From Candidatus Kapaibacterium sp. (GTDB lineage: Bacteria > Bacteroidota > Ignavibacteria > Kapaibacteriales > HRBIN21), in contig JANWXA010000010.1 of the NCBI GenBank assembly GCA_025055465.1, positions 286 through 18,183 of the forward strand: a stretch of 17,898 nucleotides of DNA, given 5' to 3'. Of this stretch, positions 1-8,600 are shown piece after piece. A program made the position numbers and the translations under genes. The stretch's first letter is position 1, and each line of letters begins with the position of its first letter. Under the pieces are notes generated by a model. It ran no database searches. It worked only from the letters and a program-made list of their open reading frames with translations, and was not told where the DNA came from.

Positions 1-175
1 GTCCAGCAAGGGCGACGTCGTCGAAAGTCTCGACAGCCGTCGTTGCAACGCCCTGCCGAAGCTGCGCAACTGTATGGCTCCGCTCATAGGTGTACGGATA
101 TGGGTCTATACCAGCTCGACGCAATAGCCCCAACTCCTCCCGACGCCGTCGCTCCTGATCGCTGAGTCGTTCCAT
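1..175 (-). CDS. lysS: Lysyl-tRNA synthetase, class II (5' part only)
   Basis: The reading frame starts with ATG at 175-173 and runs off the left edge, so only about 58 N-terminal residues are visible. They begin MERLSDQERRRREELGLLRR, followed by GIDPYPYTYERSHT and later an FDDVALAG-like segment. This is the familiar N-terminus of bacterial class II LysRS: a helix rich in Arg and Glu, the GIDPYP motif, then entry into the OB-fold anticodon-binding domain. The enzyme charges tRNA-Lys with lysine in the cytosol. It lies 36 nt downstream of the class V PLP enzyme gene on the same strand and is probably cotranscribed. No clear Shine-Dalgarno precedes the ATG. An in-frame stop sits upstream (the stop codon of the previous gene) with no other start between, so ATG 175 is the only sensible start. 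The identity rests on the N-terminus alone. Confidence 0.85.
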   Translation of the reverse strand, partial: MERLSDQERRRREELGLLRRAGIDPYPYTYERSHTVAQLRQGVATTAVETFDDVALAG

Positions 176-211
176 CGGTATCTGCTTTGCGCATTCAACA
201 CGCTCAACCGC

Positions 212-1399
212 TCAGTCCGAGGAAATCAGTATCCGTTCCACTGCGGCAACAGCCTGTTCCAGCTCCATAGCAGTATTGTACCAGTGGGGTGACAAACGAA
301 CATAATGCATCCGTGCAGAGCAGCGGATCTGCAGCCGAGATAGCTCATTTACCAGCCGCTCAGCTATTGCTGGGTTAGACAGGCGAAAGGTAACGATCCC
401 GGCGCGCCACTCCGGCTTACCAGGGGTAACCATTTCCACTTCAGGTAACCGATTCCGACAGAGGTCAATCAGGTATCCGCTCAAGGCCAGCACTCGCTCT
501 TCGACCCGGTGGGAACCATAAGCCAAAAGCATCTCGACTGCAGCGCAGAATCCAGTAATACCTCCGATATTGAGCGAGCCACCTTCAAAACGACGCGCGG
601 TCCGGGCCAAGGGCTGATCGAAGGCAAAGAAATCCCATGGATTTTCTGCGGCCAGCCAACCCAATACTGCCGGTGTCAAACGCTCTATCAGCTCCGGAGC
701 CACATACAGAAATCCCGTACCATGCGGAGCCAACAGCCACTTTGCTCCGCCACAGGCTAAAGCAGCGACGTGTGCGCGCTGTACGTCAACGCGTACAGCC
801 CCCACAGCCTGTATTCCATCCACAATGAGTAGAGAGCCATTGTCCCGGCACATCCGTCCAAGTGCCTCCAAGTCTGCCCGATAGCCAGATAGAAACTGAA
901 CAGCGCTCACCGCTACTACGCGCACCCGCTCGTCCAGTACTTCCGCCAGACGGTCTGGCGGAAGCATCCCATCTGGCATTGGAATGAAGCGGAGGCACAC
1001 ACCGAAACGTTGCAAAGCCCTCCAAGGGTACACGTTAGCGGGAAATTCTTGAGCCCCAACCAGCACAACATCACCAGGGTCCCACGGCAGAGAAAGCGCG
1101 ATAGCTGCTAACCCCGAGGTCGTGTTAGGAACCAGTGCGATCGTTTCCCCCGACGGTGCCCCAATAAGCTCAGCGACGAGCGCACGCAGTCGCTCCGCGC
1201 GCTCCAGCTCCCAGTCCAAATCGGCTTGCCCCATGTGACGCCGCTGGAGGTGACGGTGGACAGCCTCAATAACCGGGATTGGAAGCGGACCCGTCGCTGC
1301 ATGGTCCAGGTAGACAAGACCTCGGCGACAGTGTGGAAAGAGCTCCCGATAACCGGCGGTTTCCGTCTCATACGGAAGGCACCTTTCAAGAGCCTCCAT
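212..1399 (-). CDS. Class V aminotransferase-fold PLP enzyme (cysteine desulfurase / isopenicillin-N epimerase-like)
   Basis: A 395-residue fold-type I PLP enzyme. Visible landmarks, numbered from this start, are the N-terminal LVYLDHAATGPLP substrate loop near 33, the NTTSG phosphate/PLP loop near 92, LLIVDGIQAVGA with the PLP-pyridine Asp at about 194, and CGGAKWLLAP with the Schiff-base Lys at about 220, then GTGFLYV. This matches the class V family (NifS/SufS, isopenicillin-N epimerase-like, kynureninase-like). I see no obvious SufS/IscS catalytic Cys loop in the C-terminal third, so I do not call it a cysteine desulfurase; the substrate is unknown. The start is ATG 1399 because GGGAG (1412-1408) lies 8 nt upstream. 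A GTG at 1414 would add five residues. The Shine-Dalgarno overlaps the stop of the M1 peptidase gene, implying coupled translation. lysS follows on the same strand. Confidence 0.9.
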   Translation of the reverse strand: MEALERCLPYETETAGYRELFPHCRRGLVYLDHAATGPLPIPVIEAVHRHLQRRHMGQADLDWELERAERLRALVAELIGAPSGETIALVPNTTSGLAAIALSLPWDPGDVVLVGAQEFPANVYPWRALQRFGVCLRFIPMPDGMLPPDRLAEVLDERVRVVAVSAVQFLSGYRADLEALGRMCRDNGSLLIVDGIQAVGAVRVDVQRAHVAALACGGAKWLLAPHGTGFLYVAPELIERLTPAVLGWLAAENPWDFFAFDQPLARTARRFEGGSLNIGGITGFCAAVEMLLAYGSHRVEERVLALSGYLIDLCRNRLPEVEMVTPGKPEWRAGIVTFRLSNPAIAERLVNELSRLQIRCSARMHYVRLSPHWYNTAMELEQAVAAVERILISSD

Positions 1400-1401
1400 C
1401 T

Positions 1402-3546
1402 CTATGGCTCCCACTGAAACACCGTCACAGCAGCCAGAGTTCCCTCCTTCCAGAGGCGCACGGCATACAGGCCAGCAGCACAGTTGAGATGTGGCTGCCG
1501 AAGCGGAAAGCGATACGCTCCCGCCGGCAGGAAACTTGTATATAGCGGTATTCGCTCCCCCGTCAAAGTAAACAATTCCAGCCCAACAGTAGCAGCCACG
1601 GGTAAGTGAAACTCCACCATCCCCACGCCCCGAACCGGGTGTGGTAGAACACGCAGTCTTAGCTCTTCGCCCTCAGGCCCAGATACCGAAACCGGTGCTA
1701 CGGAATACTCGCACAGAACATCAGCCCCATTGAGCCGGATGGAATCGGGAAAAAACGGCAGCACTATCTCTACCCACTGTTCGCGCTCAGTGCTGAGAAA
1801 ACGTTGTTCCCCATATTGCCCATCAGCCCCGTAGAAGCTCAATACCCACGGCATCACAAAGACCGGTGGCACCTTGTCCCCAGTTTGTATCTGCCGCACG
1901 CGACAGCGTACCCAGTAGCGCCCATCCGGCAGGGGTGAGACAATGGGAAGAAGCTCTACAACAGGATGTCCAGCACCGTAGACCCACTGATCGAAGAACG
2001 TACGCCATGGCACCGGAGGATTCGGGATATCCTCCTGTAGCGACGATAGAAAGTCCTCTGTTTCCGCTGAGCCATAGCGATAGCGCCCCATATACGCCCG
2101 CAAGGCGGGAAAAAAGAGACTATCGCCGACCATTCGGCGCATCATGTGGTAAATCCATGCTGCCTTAGCGTATGTGGTGGCATAGAAGAAAATAAGCTGC
2201 ATTGGCGGTCCATACACCGGCATCTGCATGACAGCCGTGCGCTGCTCCAGGTACTCGCCGCGAGCTCTCTCCATTCGCTCTTGATAGGCTGAGGGCCCTC
2301 GGAGCTGCTCCAGCCAAAGCGCCTCTGACCAAGTTGCTCCCCCCTCATTGAGCCAAATGTCCTTCCACGTTGCGCAGCTCACAAGGTCACCAAGCCACTG
2401 GTGAGCCAGTTCATGGGCAATCCCCCACTCAGACCATCCTCGCAGCCATGCACGGTTGACCGTCGTCATTGTTTGATGCTCCATCCCACCGTAACCAAAG
2501 GGCTGTACTGCTGCCATACCGTATTTGACAAAAGGATATCGCCCGAACAGGTGCTCGTACACTCGCATCATCTCTGGCACTCTGCGGAAAGCGTATCGAG
2601 CATTATACCGCCGTCCCGTCGTATCGGGACTCTCCATGTCGGGCGGCCAGACGAAGTAAAGTAGCGGAACACGACTCCCATCAGAGCGCTCATAGACATC
2701 GCGGAACTCCGCATAGCGCGAGGCGTGTACAACCATAAGATAAGTGGCAATCGGAACAGTGTCCCTCCATTGGTAGATCCGAACGGCCGGAACATCCGGA
2801 ACCCAGCTACGTGTCACAAGCACCGTATCCAGCCAGCCATTGGAAGCCACTACAAAGCCGTCTGGCACAGCAACAGCAATGTCTGCCAGCGCCTTGTCGT
2901 GTGGTGCATCGTTGCAAGGCATCCAGTAGCGAGCATCTTCTGGCTGGCTCATCGTATAGGCTAAACGCTCTTCTACAAAAACAGAATCCCCTGCCGGCCC
3001 CACCCCAACAAACATCCCCTTGGGATAAAGATACAGCCCGCCATTCCGCGTTGTCAGAGAAGTATATGCAATCTCAACTTGCAGCGTGTCGCCGACAACA
3101 ACAGTAAAAGGGATCTGGACCACGATAGTGTCAGCAGCCGGCTGTGTCACACTGGTCCGCATTCCGTTAACCTTTGCACTGTCAATCCGCATCGCTGCGG
3201 CATCAAAGACAAGTAAGCGAACACTGGGACTATCTATTCGCACAGTAATCTGGTTGACACCGGTAAAGGCCCGGTCCTGTGCTCCCGTGCCTGACCGGGA
3301 TAACAACCGTACCCAATCCAGAAAAAGTTGATACCGCACTACATTGTATGGGCGCCACCGAATCGCCGAGGGACGGCGTTCCACCATGCGTTTACTTCCA
3401 GCGTAACACCAGACAGGTACCCGCTCTTTAGGCTCTACTGCAACCGATCGCGGCAGGAGCTCCCCCCCTTCCCACTTATGCGCCCATATTACCCCAGTCA
3501 CCACACAAAAGAGAGCAACAGTTCTCCACATCGCGGGGCACCTCAT
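1402..3546 (-). CDS. Secreted M1 family metallo-aminopeptidase with type IX-like C-terminal sorting domain
   Basis: A 714-residue zinc aminopeptidase of the gluzincin M1 family, which removes N-terminal residues from peptides. Numbered from ATG 3546: a signal-peptide-like N-terminus (Arg, then TVALFCVVTGVIWA); an M1 N-terminal beta domain to about 280; the exopeptidase motif GGMEH at about 353-357; the zinc site HELAHQWLGD with the third ligand Glu in IWLNE 19 residues on (H378, H382, E401; catalytic E379); and the TTYAKAAW segment with the catalytic Tyr near 460. The last 70 or so residues (RVLPHPVRG, GLELFTLTGERI, PAGAYRF, GLYAVRL) form a beta domain like the Por/T9SS C-terminal sorting domain, which would place the protein outside the cell or on the outer membrane. 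ATG 3546 overlaps the murE stop as TGATG; an upstream ATG at 3573 would add nine residues and break the signal peptide layout. Confidence 0.93.
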   Translation of the reverse strand: MRCPAMWRTVALFCVVTGVIWAHKWEGGELLPRSVAVEPKERVPVWCYAGSKRMVERRPSAIRWRPYNVVRYQLFLDWVRLLSRSGTGAQDRAFTGVNQITVRIDSPSVRLLVFDAAAMRIDSAKVNGMRTSVTQPAADTIVVQIPFTVVVGDTLQVEIAYTSLTTRNGGLYLYPKGMFVGVGPAGDSVFVEERLAYTMSQPEDARYWMPCNDAPHDKALADIAVAVPDGFVVASNGWLDTVLVTRSWVPDVPAVRIYQWRDTVPIATYLMVVHASRYAEFRDVYERSDGSRVPLLYFVWPPDMESPDTTGRRYNARYAFRRVPEMMRVYEHLFGRYPFVKYGMAAVQPFGYGGMEHQTMTTVNRAWLRGWSEWGIAHELAHQWLGDLVSCATWKDIWLNEGGATWSEALWLEQLRGPSAYQERMERARGEYLEQRTAVMQMPVYGPPMQLIFFYATTYAKAAWIYHMMRRMVGDSLFFPALRAYMGRYRYGSAETEDFLSSLQEDIPNPPVPWRTFFDQWVYGAGHPVVELLPIVSPLPDGRYWVRCRVRQIQTGDKVPPVFVMPWVLSFYGADGQYGEQRFLSTEREQWVEIVLPFFPDSIRLNGADVLCEYSVAPVSVSGPEGEELRLRVLPHPVRGVGMVEFHLPVAATVGLELFTLTGERIPLYTSFLPAGAYRFPLRQPHLNCAAGLYAVRLWKEGTLAAVTVFQWEP

Positions 3547-5072
3547 CAACTCTGACTCGTTGAACGCGCACATTCGACTACAGACATACTCTGTGCTATC
3601 CTCTCCAGCACCTCTCGATCGCTGAAAGGAAGGCGCAAATCACCCAGAATCTGGTGTTGCTCGTGTCCTTTGCCGGCAACAAGAATGACATCTCCACTGC
3701 GACTCATCTCCACCGCCGTCCTTAGCGCCATCTCCCGATCGGGAACGCACAGAACTTTGGATTGGGCCACAGCAGGGATGCCTGCGAGGATATCCGACAA
3801 AATATGCTCAGGCGGCTCATGGCGTGGATTATCGTTCGTCAGCACGATCGCATCAGACCACTGAGCAGCTATAGCCCCCATTTGTGGGCGCTTTGCCCGA
3901 TCACGCTCTCCACCACAACCAAACACACATACAAGGCGTCCATATTCGGGAACTAATTGCCTCACAGCTTTCAGAGCCCGCTCCAGCGCATCCGGGGTAT
4001 GAGCGTAATCCACCAGGGCCAGTACACCGTTCGGGAGCTGAATGGGATCCATTCGTCCTGGTGGGGGCATTGTTGTCGCTACGGCCTCCTGGAGGCTCTC
4101 CAACCCAATCCCCCACGCCCACCCCAGAGTAACGGCAAGTGCAGCGTTGTATGCATTATACTCGCCCACTAACTGACTCTGGAACTGTGCCCATCCCTCG
4201 ATATCAGGAAGGCGCATTTGCCAACATGTGCCCCCACGCGTTACCCCCTGCAACCGTAGCTGAATGTCCATTTCCGGACCCGTCCCGACGCGATACTTCC
4301 CCGAGCAGAGCGCAGCCTCCAACATCCACGTCCCCCAACCGTCCCCCATTTCGCAGGCAACCGCAACCGCATCGGAAAGCACCAGCCCAAACAGGCGTCG
4401 CTTTGCCCGAGCATAGTTCTCCATCGTGCCATGATAGTCCAGGTGCTCGTGGGTCAAGTTGGTGAAAAGAACGGCTGCAAAGCGTAGGGCTTCCACACGG
4501 CGCTGTTCCAAAGCGTGAGAACTTACCTCTATTGCGACTGCCTCTGCTCCTTGGTGTCGCAACCATGCAAGAAGCTCGGCCAATTCTATCGGTGTTGGAG
4601 TCGTATGGGATAGTGAGCGCCTCTGCGCTCCAAAGTATGCCCCCGTTGTCCCAAGAATACCAGTGGGAATACCAGCGTGTTCGAGCACACTGCGCACGAA
4701 AAACGTTGTTGTCGTCTTGCCGTTAGTACCCGTTACGCCTACGAGGCGAAGCTCGGTGCCGGGCTCTCCATAGAAGCGATGCGCAATATGCGCTAAGGCC
4801 ACCCGGGTGTCTGGAACTCGCACTATAGAACACTCTGGCGGAAGAGGCTCCGGAGGATTTTCACACACAACTGCCTTTACACCTCGCCGAATAGCGTCGG
4901 AAATAAAGGAGTGCCCGTCTACAGACATCCCCTTGACTGCAACGAAAAGGGCTCCTGCATCGCACCTCCGAGAGTCCTCGCAGAGTGCTGTTACTGGTAC
5001 GTCCCCTCCCCCCTGAACCCATTCGCACGGAAGCCCTTGCAGCAGAGAGCCGAGGAAGACCGAGCGCCTCAC
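3546..5072 (-). CDS. murE: UDP-N-acetylmuramoyl-L-alanyl-D-glutamate--2,6-diaminopimelate ligase
   Basis: A 508-residue cytosolic Mur ligase that adds the third stem-peptide residue of peptidoglycan using ATP. It has the three Mur domains: an N-terminal UDP-binding domain (DSRRCDAGALFVAVKG, about 33-48), a central ATPase with P-loop GVTGTNGKTTTT (about 112-123), HEHLDYHGTMENYARAKRRLF with the Lys (about 224) that is carbamylated in the family, and a C-terminal domain with NDNPRHE (414-419). DNPR is the signature for meso-diaminopimelate, so DAP-type peptidoglycan is predicted. The start is chosen as GTG 5072, in GTGA overlap with the preceding stop and 7 nt after an AGGAGG at 5085-5080; a tandem in-frame GTG at 5075 is the alternative. 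No other mur or dcw genes are adjacent, which is unusual for murE; here it sits after smc and a small exported protein gene. Confidence 0.97.
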   Translation of the reverse strand: MRRSVFLGSLLQGLPCEWVQGGGDVPVTALCEDSRRCDAGALFVAVKGMSVDGHSFISDAIRRGVKAVVCENPPEPLPPECSIVRVPDTRVALAHIAHRFYGEPGTELRLVGVTGTNGKTTTTFFVRSVLEHAGIPTGILGTTGAYFGAQRRSLSHTTPTPIELAELLAWLRHQGAEAVAIEVSSHALEQRRVEALRFAAVLFTNLTHEHLDYHGTMENYARAKRRLFGLVLSDAVAVACEMGDGWGTWMLEAALCSGKYRVGTGPEMDIQLRLQGVTRGGTCWQMRLPDIEGWAQFQSQLVGEYNAYNAALAVTLGWAWGIGLESLQEAVATTMPPPGRMDPIQLPNGVLALVDYAHTPDALERALKAVRQLVPEYGRLVCVFGCGGERDRAKRPQMGAIAAQWSDAIVLTNDNPRHEPPEHILSDILAGIPAVAQSKVLCVPDREMALRTAVEMSRSGDVILVAGKGHEQHQILGDLRLPFSDREVLERIAQSMSVVECARSTSQS

Positions 5073-5605
5073 CACGGCTCCTCCTCTTCCTTGGGTTCAG
5101 GTTTTGCAGGACTCACAACCTCAGCAGGCAGTCCCAGCAATTCAGAAAGCCGTTGCAGCAGCTTTCTTTCTAACACCCCATTAGATGCCCAGAAATGAAC
5201 TCGGTTAGTGATATAGCCTTCCATGCCGCTTAGCTCCGCGCCCAAACGCAGTTCTACACCCTCGGTGTCAAGCTCCCTTAGGCGAGCTGTGAACTGGACC
5301 CGACCGTTCATCCACCGGGCACCCCGAATGCGAGGAATTTCTACGCTGTAGCGTTCCATGACGACACGGGCAGAATCCTCACCCTGGACCAACACACAGT
5401 ACTCAGAGCGAATGATGCCGAATAGTAGTCCAGTGGTGTCCTCCTGATGACGCTCATACTCTAATTGACAGCCACGTTCAGTAATAGCTTGCTTGACAGC
5501 GCGCCAAACTTCGGGGAAACGTTTCGGGAGCGTAAGCTGAAATTCCTGCTGCGCTTCTGCAGCAATACTACAACAGGCAATGACAGGAACAAACCACCGT
5601 GGCAT
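5069..5605 (-). CDS. Small exported protein of unknown function
   Basis: A 178-residue protein that I do not recognise as a named family. The N-terminus is a short but plausible signal peptide: MPRW, a hydrophobic stretch VPVIACCSIA, then AEA before QQEF, with cleavage predicted after about residue 18. The C-terminal half of the cleavage context lacks a lipobox (the Cys pair lies inside the hydrophobic core), so a lipoprotein is possible but not favoured. The mature part begins with an amphipathic helix (FPEVWRAVKQAITERGCQLEYE) followed by D.TGLLFG and alternating beta strands. This recalls the one-helix-plus-sheet layout of periplasmic lipoprotein domains such as BamC-like ones, but that is only a fold-level impression. 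It ends in a PKPEPKEEEEPW acidic tail. It starts 13 nt after the smc stop with GGGAAGAA before ATG 5605, and its stop overlaps the murE start (GTGA), so it is embedded in the operon. Confidence 0.8.
   Translation of the reverse strand: MPRWFVPVIACCSIAAEAQQEFQLTLPKRFPEVWRAVKQAITERGCQLEYERHQEDTTGLLFGIIRSEYCVLVQGEDSARVVMERYSVEIPRIRGARWMNGRVQFTARLRELDTEGVELRLGAELSGMEGYITNRVHFWASNGVLERKLLQRLSELLGLPAEVVSPAKPEPKEEEEPW
5080..5085 (-). promoter_or_regulatory. Shine-Dalgarno of murE
   Basis: AGGAGG on the minus strand ends 7 nt before GTG 5072. It lies inside the GAAGAGGAGGAG run that encodes the acidic Glu-rich tail of the preceding exported protein, so one stretch serves as both coding sequence and ribosome binding site. 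It favours GTG 5072 over GTG 5075. Confidence 0.7.
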
Positions 5606-5618
5606 TGCTTTCTTCCCG

Positions 5619-8600
5619 TTAACTGGCTACCTCAGTGGGTCGTAGACGAATGGAAAACACTTTTGAGACGCCCTCCGGCTGCATAGTAACGCCGTAAAGC
5701 GTATCCATCGCTGCCATAGTGCGCTTGTTGTGTGTGATCAACAGGAACTGGGTGCCATCGGCAAAGCTACGGAGCAAGCGCAGGAATCGGTCAATATTGC
5801 TGTCGTCTAAGGGTGCGTCTACTTCGTCCAGGACACAAAAGGGGCTAGGCTTGACTAAGTAAATGGCAAACAGCAAGGCAATCGCCACCAAAGTCTTTTC
5901 CCCGCTGGAAAGCTGCTCCAGCAATTGAGGGCGCTTCCCATGGGGTTTGGCAATGATCATAATAGGCGCCTCCAGGGGTTCCCCCTCGTCAAGGTACAGA
6001 TCCGCCTCGTCCGCGCCGTCAAACAGGAGTCGAAAAAGCCGCTGAAAATTCTGTCGGACCTGTTCAAAGGTTTGTTCAAAACGTTGCAGCGCAATTCTGT
6101 AAGTCTCCTCAAGGATCTGGCAGAGAGAACGAGCAGCTTGCTGCAGATCTGCATATTGCGCTTCCAGAAATTGCAGGCGCTCGTTAACCTCTTCGTACTC
6201 CTGCAGTGCCCGGAAGTTAACAGGTCCAAGACCCTCCAATTGAGCCATCGCCGTTCGCACTCGCTGCTGTAAAGCAGCAACAGATGGAACCGGGTTTGGA
6301 AGTTCCACAGCCGCTGGGTCAACCCCAAAGTCCCCGCGGAATCGCTCTGTTAGGCTCTGGACCTGGGCCCGGAGCTGTTCCTGGCGGAGTTCAACATCGT
6401 GTACTCTGCGGGCATAACTCTCTTCCTCGCTCTGAAGTGCTGCCAGCTGGGAGCGCAGTTCCGTGCAGCGCTGGTAAGTCTGTTGCTCTTGTTGGGATGA
6501 GACTCTGTGCCGCTGCCGAAGTTGCTCTAACCGCAAACCCATCTCCCGAAGGTTCCTGGTCGCCTGTTCGATATCGTGAGAAAGTCGCTGGTACAGGGCC
6601 TCCAGCTCTGCCTCTTCCTGCCCTGTTTGATGTTCCCGGCGTCGGAGCTGTTCGACCCGTTGCGTAAGCTCCCGCGATGTCTGCTGAAGGTAGTCCCGTT
6701 GGCGTTGTGCTGACAGCAATTGCTGCTCGGTATGGCGCCATTGCTGGAGCGCTGCCTCCAGCTCCGTACGAAGGCGCCCCTCTTCAGAGTAGGAAGTAGC
6801 GAGCTCCTCTTCCGCCGCAATGAGTAATTCCTGGGCTTCCCGGAGTTGCTGGGTCAAGCGCTGAAAAGCGTCCGCACGCTGAGTGCACTCTGTGGTGCAC
6901 TGCTGCAGGTACTGCTGGAGCTGCTGCTCCGTAGCAAAAAAACCCTCAAGCTGTTGCTGGAGTTGCTCAATCCGGAGCTGAAGACGCTGCATTTGCAGTT
7001 CCGTCTCTGCCAAGGCAGTGCGGAGTGGTACCGGAGAATCCTGCTGAAGCCGATGGCGGATGTCCTCCTCCTCGGCCTCTAAGCGACGCAGGTCTTCCTG
7101 GAGAGCTTCCAGTCTGCATGAAAGTTCTTCCAGCACCTGACGGCGTCCGAGCCACGGGACATAGGCTACGCCATCGCTCCAGCGCACAAGCCCACAACGG
7201 TGTACAAACACACCTTCCACTGTCACTATGGCATCAACAGTATCGCTGCCGAAGAGCTGCTCACCAATGCTGAGCGATTCTACCACCAGAACCCGCCCAA
7301 TTGCTCTTTGCAACGCTGCCGCCAGTTCCGGCCGTAGGGCAACCAACTCCCACAGCCATCCTATGACGCCTTGGTGTCCCCGTACAGGCGGCAACGGTTC
7401 TGGCTCATCCGGCCGGAGATTCAGCACGGCTCCTGAGGGAAGAGCCGCACGAAGTGTTTCCAAGTCGCTGCTCCAGGAGTCCCTCTGGGGTAGCAGCGGT
7501 ATATCCAGCAAAGGTGCCACCGCTGCCACGAATGCTTTACGTAGGGCTTCTGGAACAACAACGTGTTCTGCTACCACCGTGCATTCCGTCTCAGATAAAG
7601 CTGCTTGGAAGGCCCGAAGTAGGGAATGCTCCCCAACGATGCTAATCAGCCAATCATGGCGAGCCCTGAGGGCAAGCACCTCCTGAAAGCGATGTTCGCG
7701 CTGCTGATGCAGCCGCTGAAGGCGTTCGGATAGCTCCTGCTCGTGTCGTTCAAGCCGCTGCAGTTGGGCGCGAAGCTGTATACTCTCCGCGTCCAAGTGG
7801 CGCAATGCCTCCTCCTCACGGTGGAGGACATCTTCCAGCTCGGCTCGTCGGCACTGCAGTTGCTGAAGTTCTGACTGGGCCTGCTGTATCTGGCGCATCA
7901 GGAACTCTCGGCGGGCTTGGAGTCGTTCGTGCTCCACCCGAAGCTGGAAGAGAGAGCGACGCTGCTCCTCTACACGCTGGCGCTGAGGGTGTGAAGAGGA
8001 GTGCCACTGCTGTAAGGCTTGGCGGACTACTTCCATGTTCTGGTAAGCGCTATGATAGTGCTGCTGGAGCTCCTCGCACCGAGACTGCACTTCCTGCATG
8101 CGCTGGAGAGCGCTCTCTTGCTCCCGTTCAAGGTGCTCCAGCTCTTGGCGTAGGCGCTGACGCTCCTGAAGTAAGCGCTCCCGTGAATCTATCGTAATCC
8201 GAAGCCGCTCCTGGAGTGCCGCATCTTGAACGCGCAACGATTGGAGTTGTTCGTGCAACTCCTGTTGCTGTTCGTTGAGCTGGCGAACCGACTCCCGCAG
8301 CTCAGCGTGACGCTGTTCTTCGGTCTGTAGTTGCCCCCGCACTTGCTCGATACGCTGTCGAATGGAGTCTAATCCCTGGCGATAGTCCTCAGCAGAACTC
8401 TCCGCTTCTTGCAGTTGCCCCATGAGGCGGCGCCACTGAAGGGCTGCTATGAGGATTTCAGCTCTCTGCCGTTCTTCATGCCAGTAATGCCATTGCCGGG
8501 CTTGTTCCGCCTGTTCCCGCAGCGCAGTCGCCTGCCGGCGTAGTTCCACCAACAGGGCTTCCATCTGTTCAATATCCCGCTGCACTTGCTCTAATTTCCG

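Noticed and set aside
3547..3573. An upstream ATG for the M1 peptidase at 3573
   Set aside because: It adds nine polar residues in front of the signal peptide and a 28-nt overlap with murE. The ATG at 3546 gives a TGATG junction and a normal signal peptide.
6284..6667. A long plus-strand frame opposite smc (and similar ones at 7228-7686 and 7805-8197)
   Set aside because: These are antisense shadows produced by the biased codon use of the Gln/Arg/Glu-rich SMC arms. The smc frame is intact and clearly coding.
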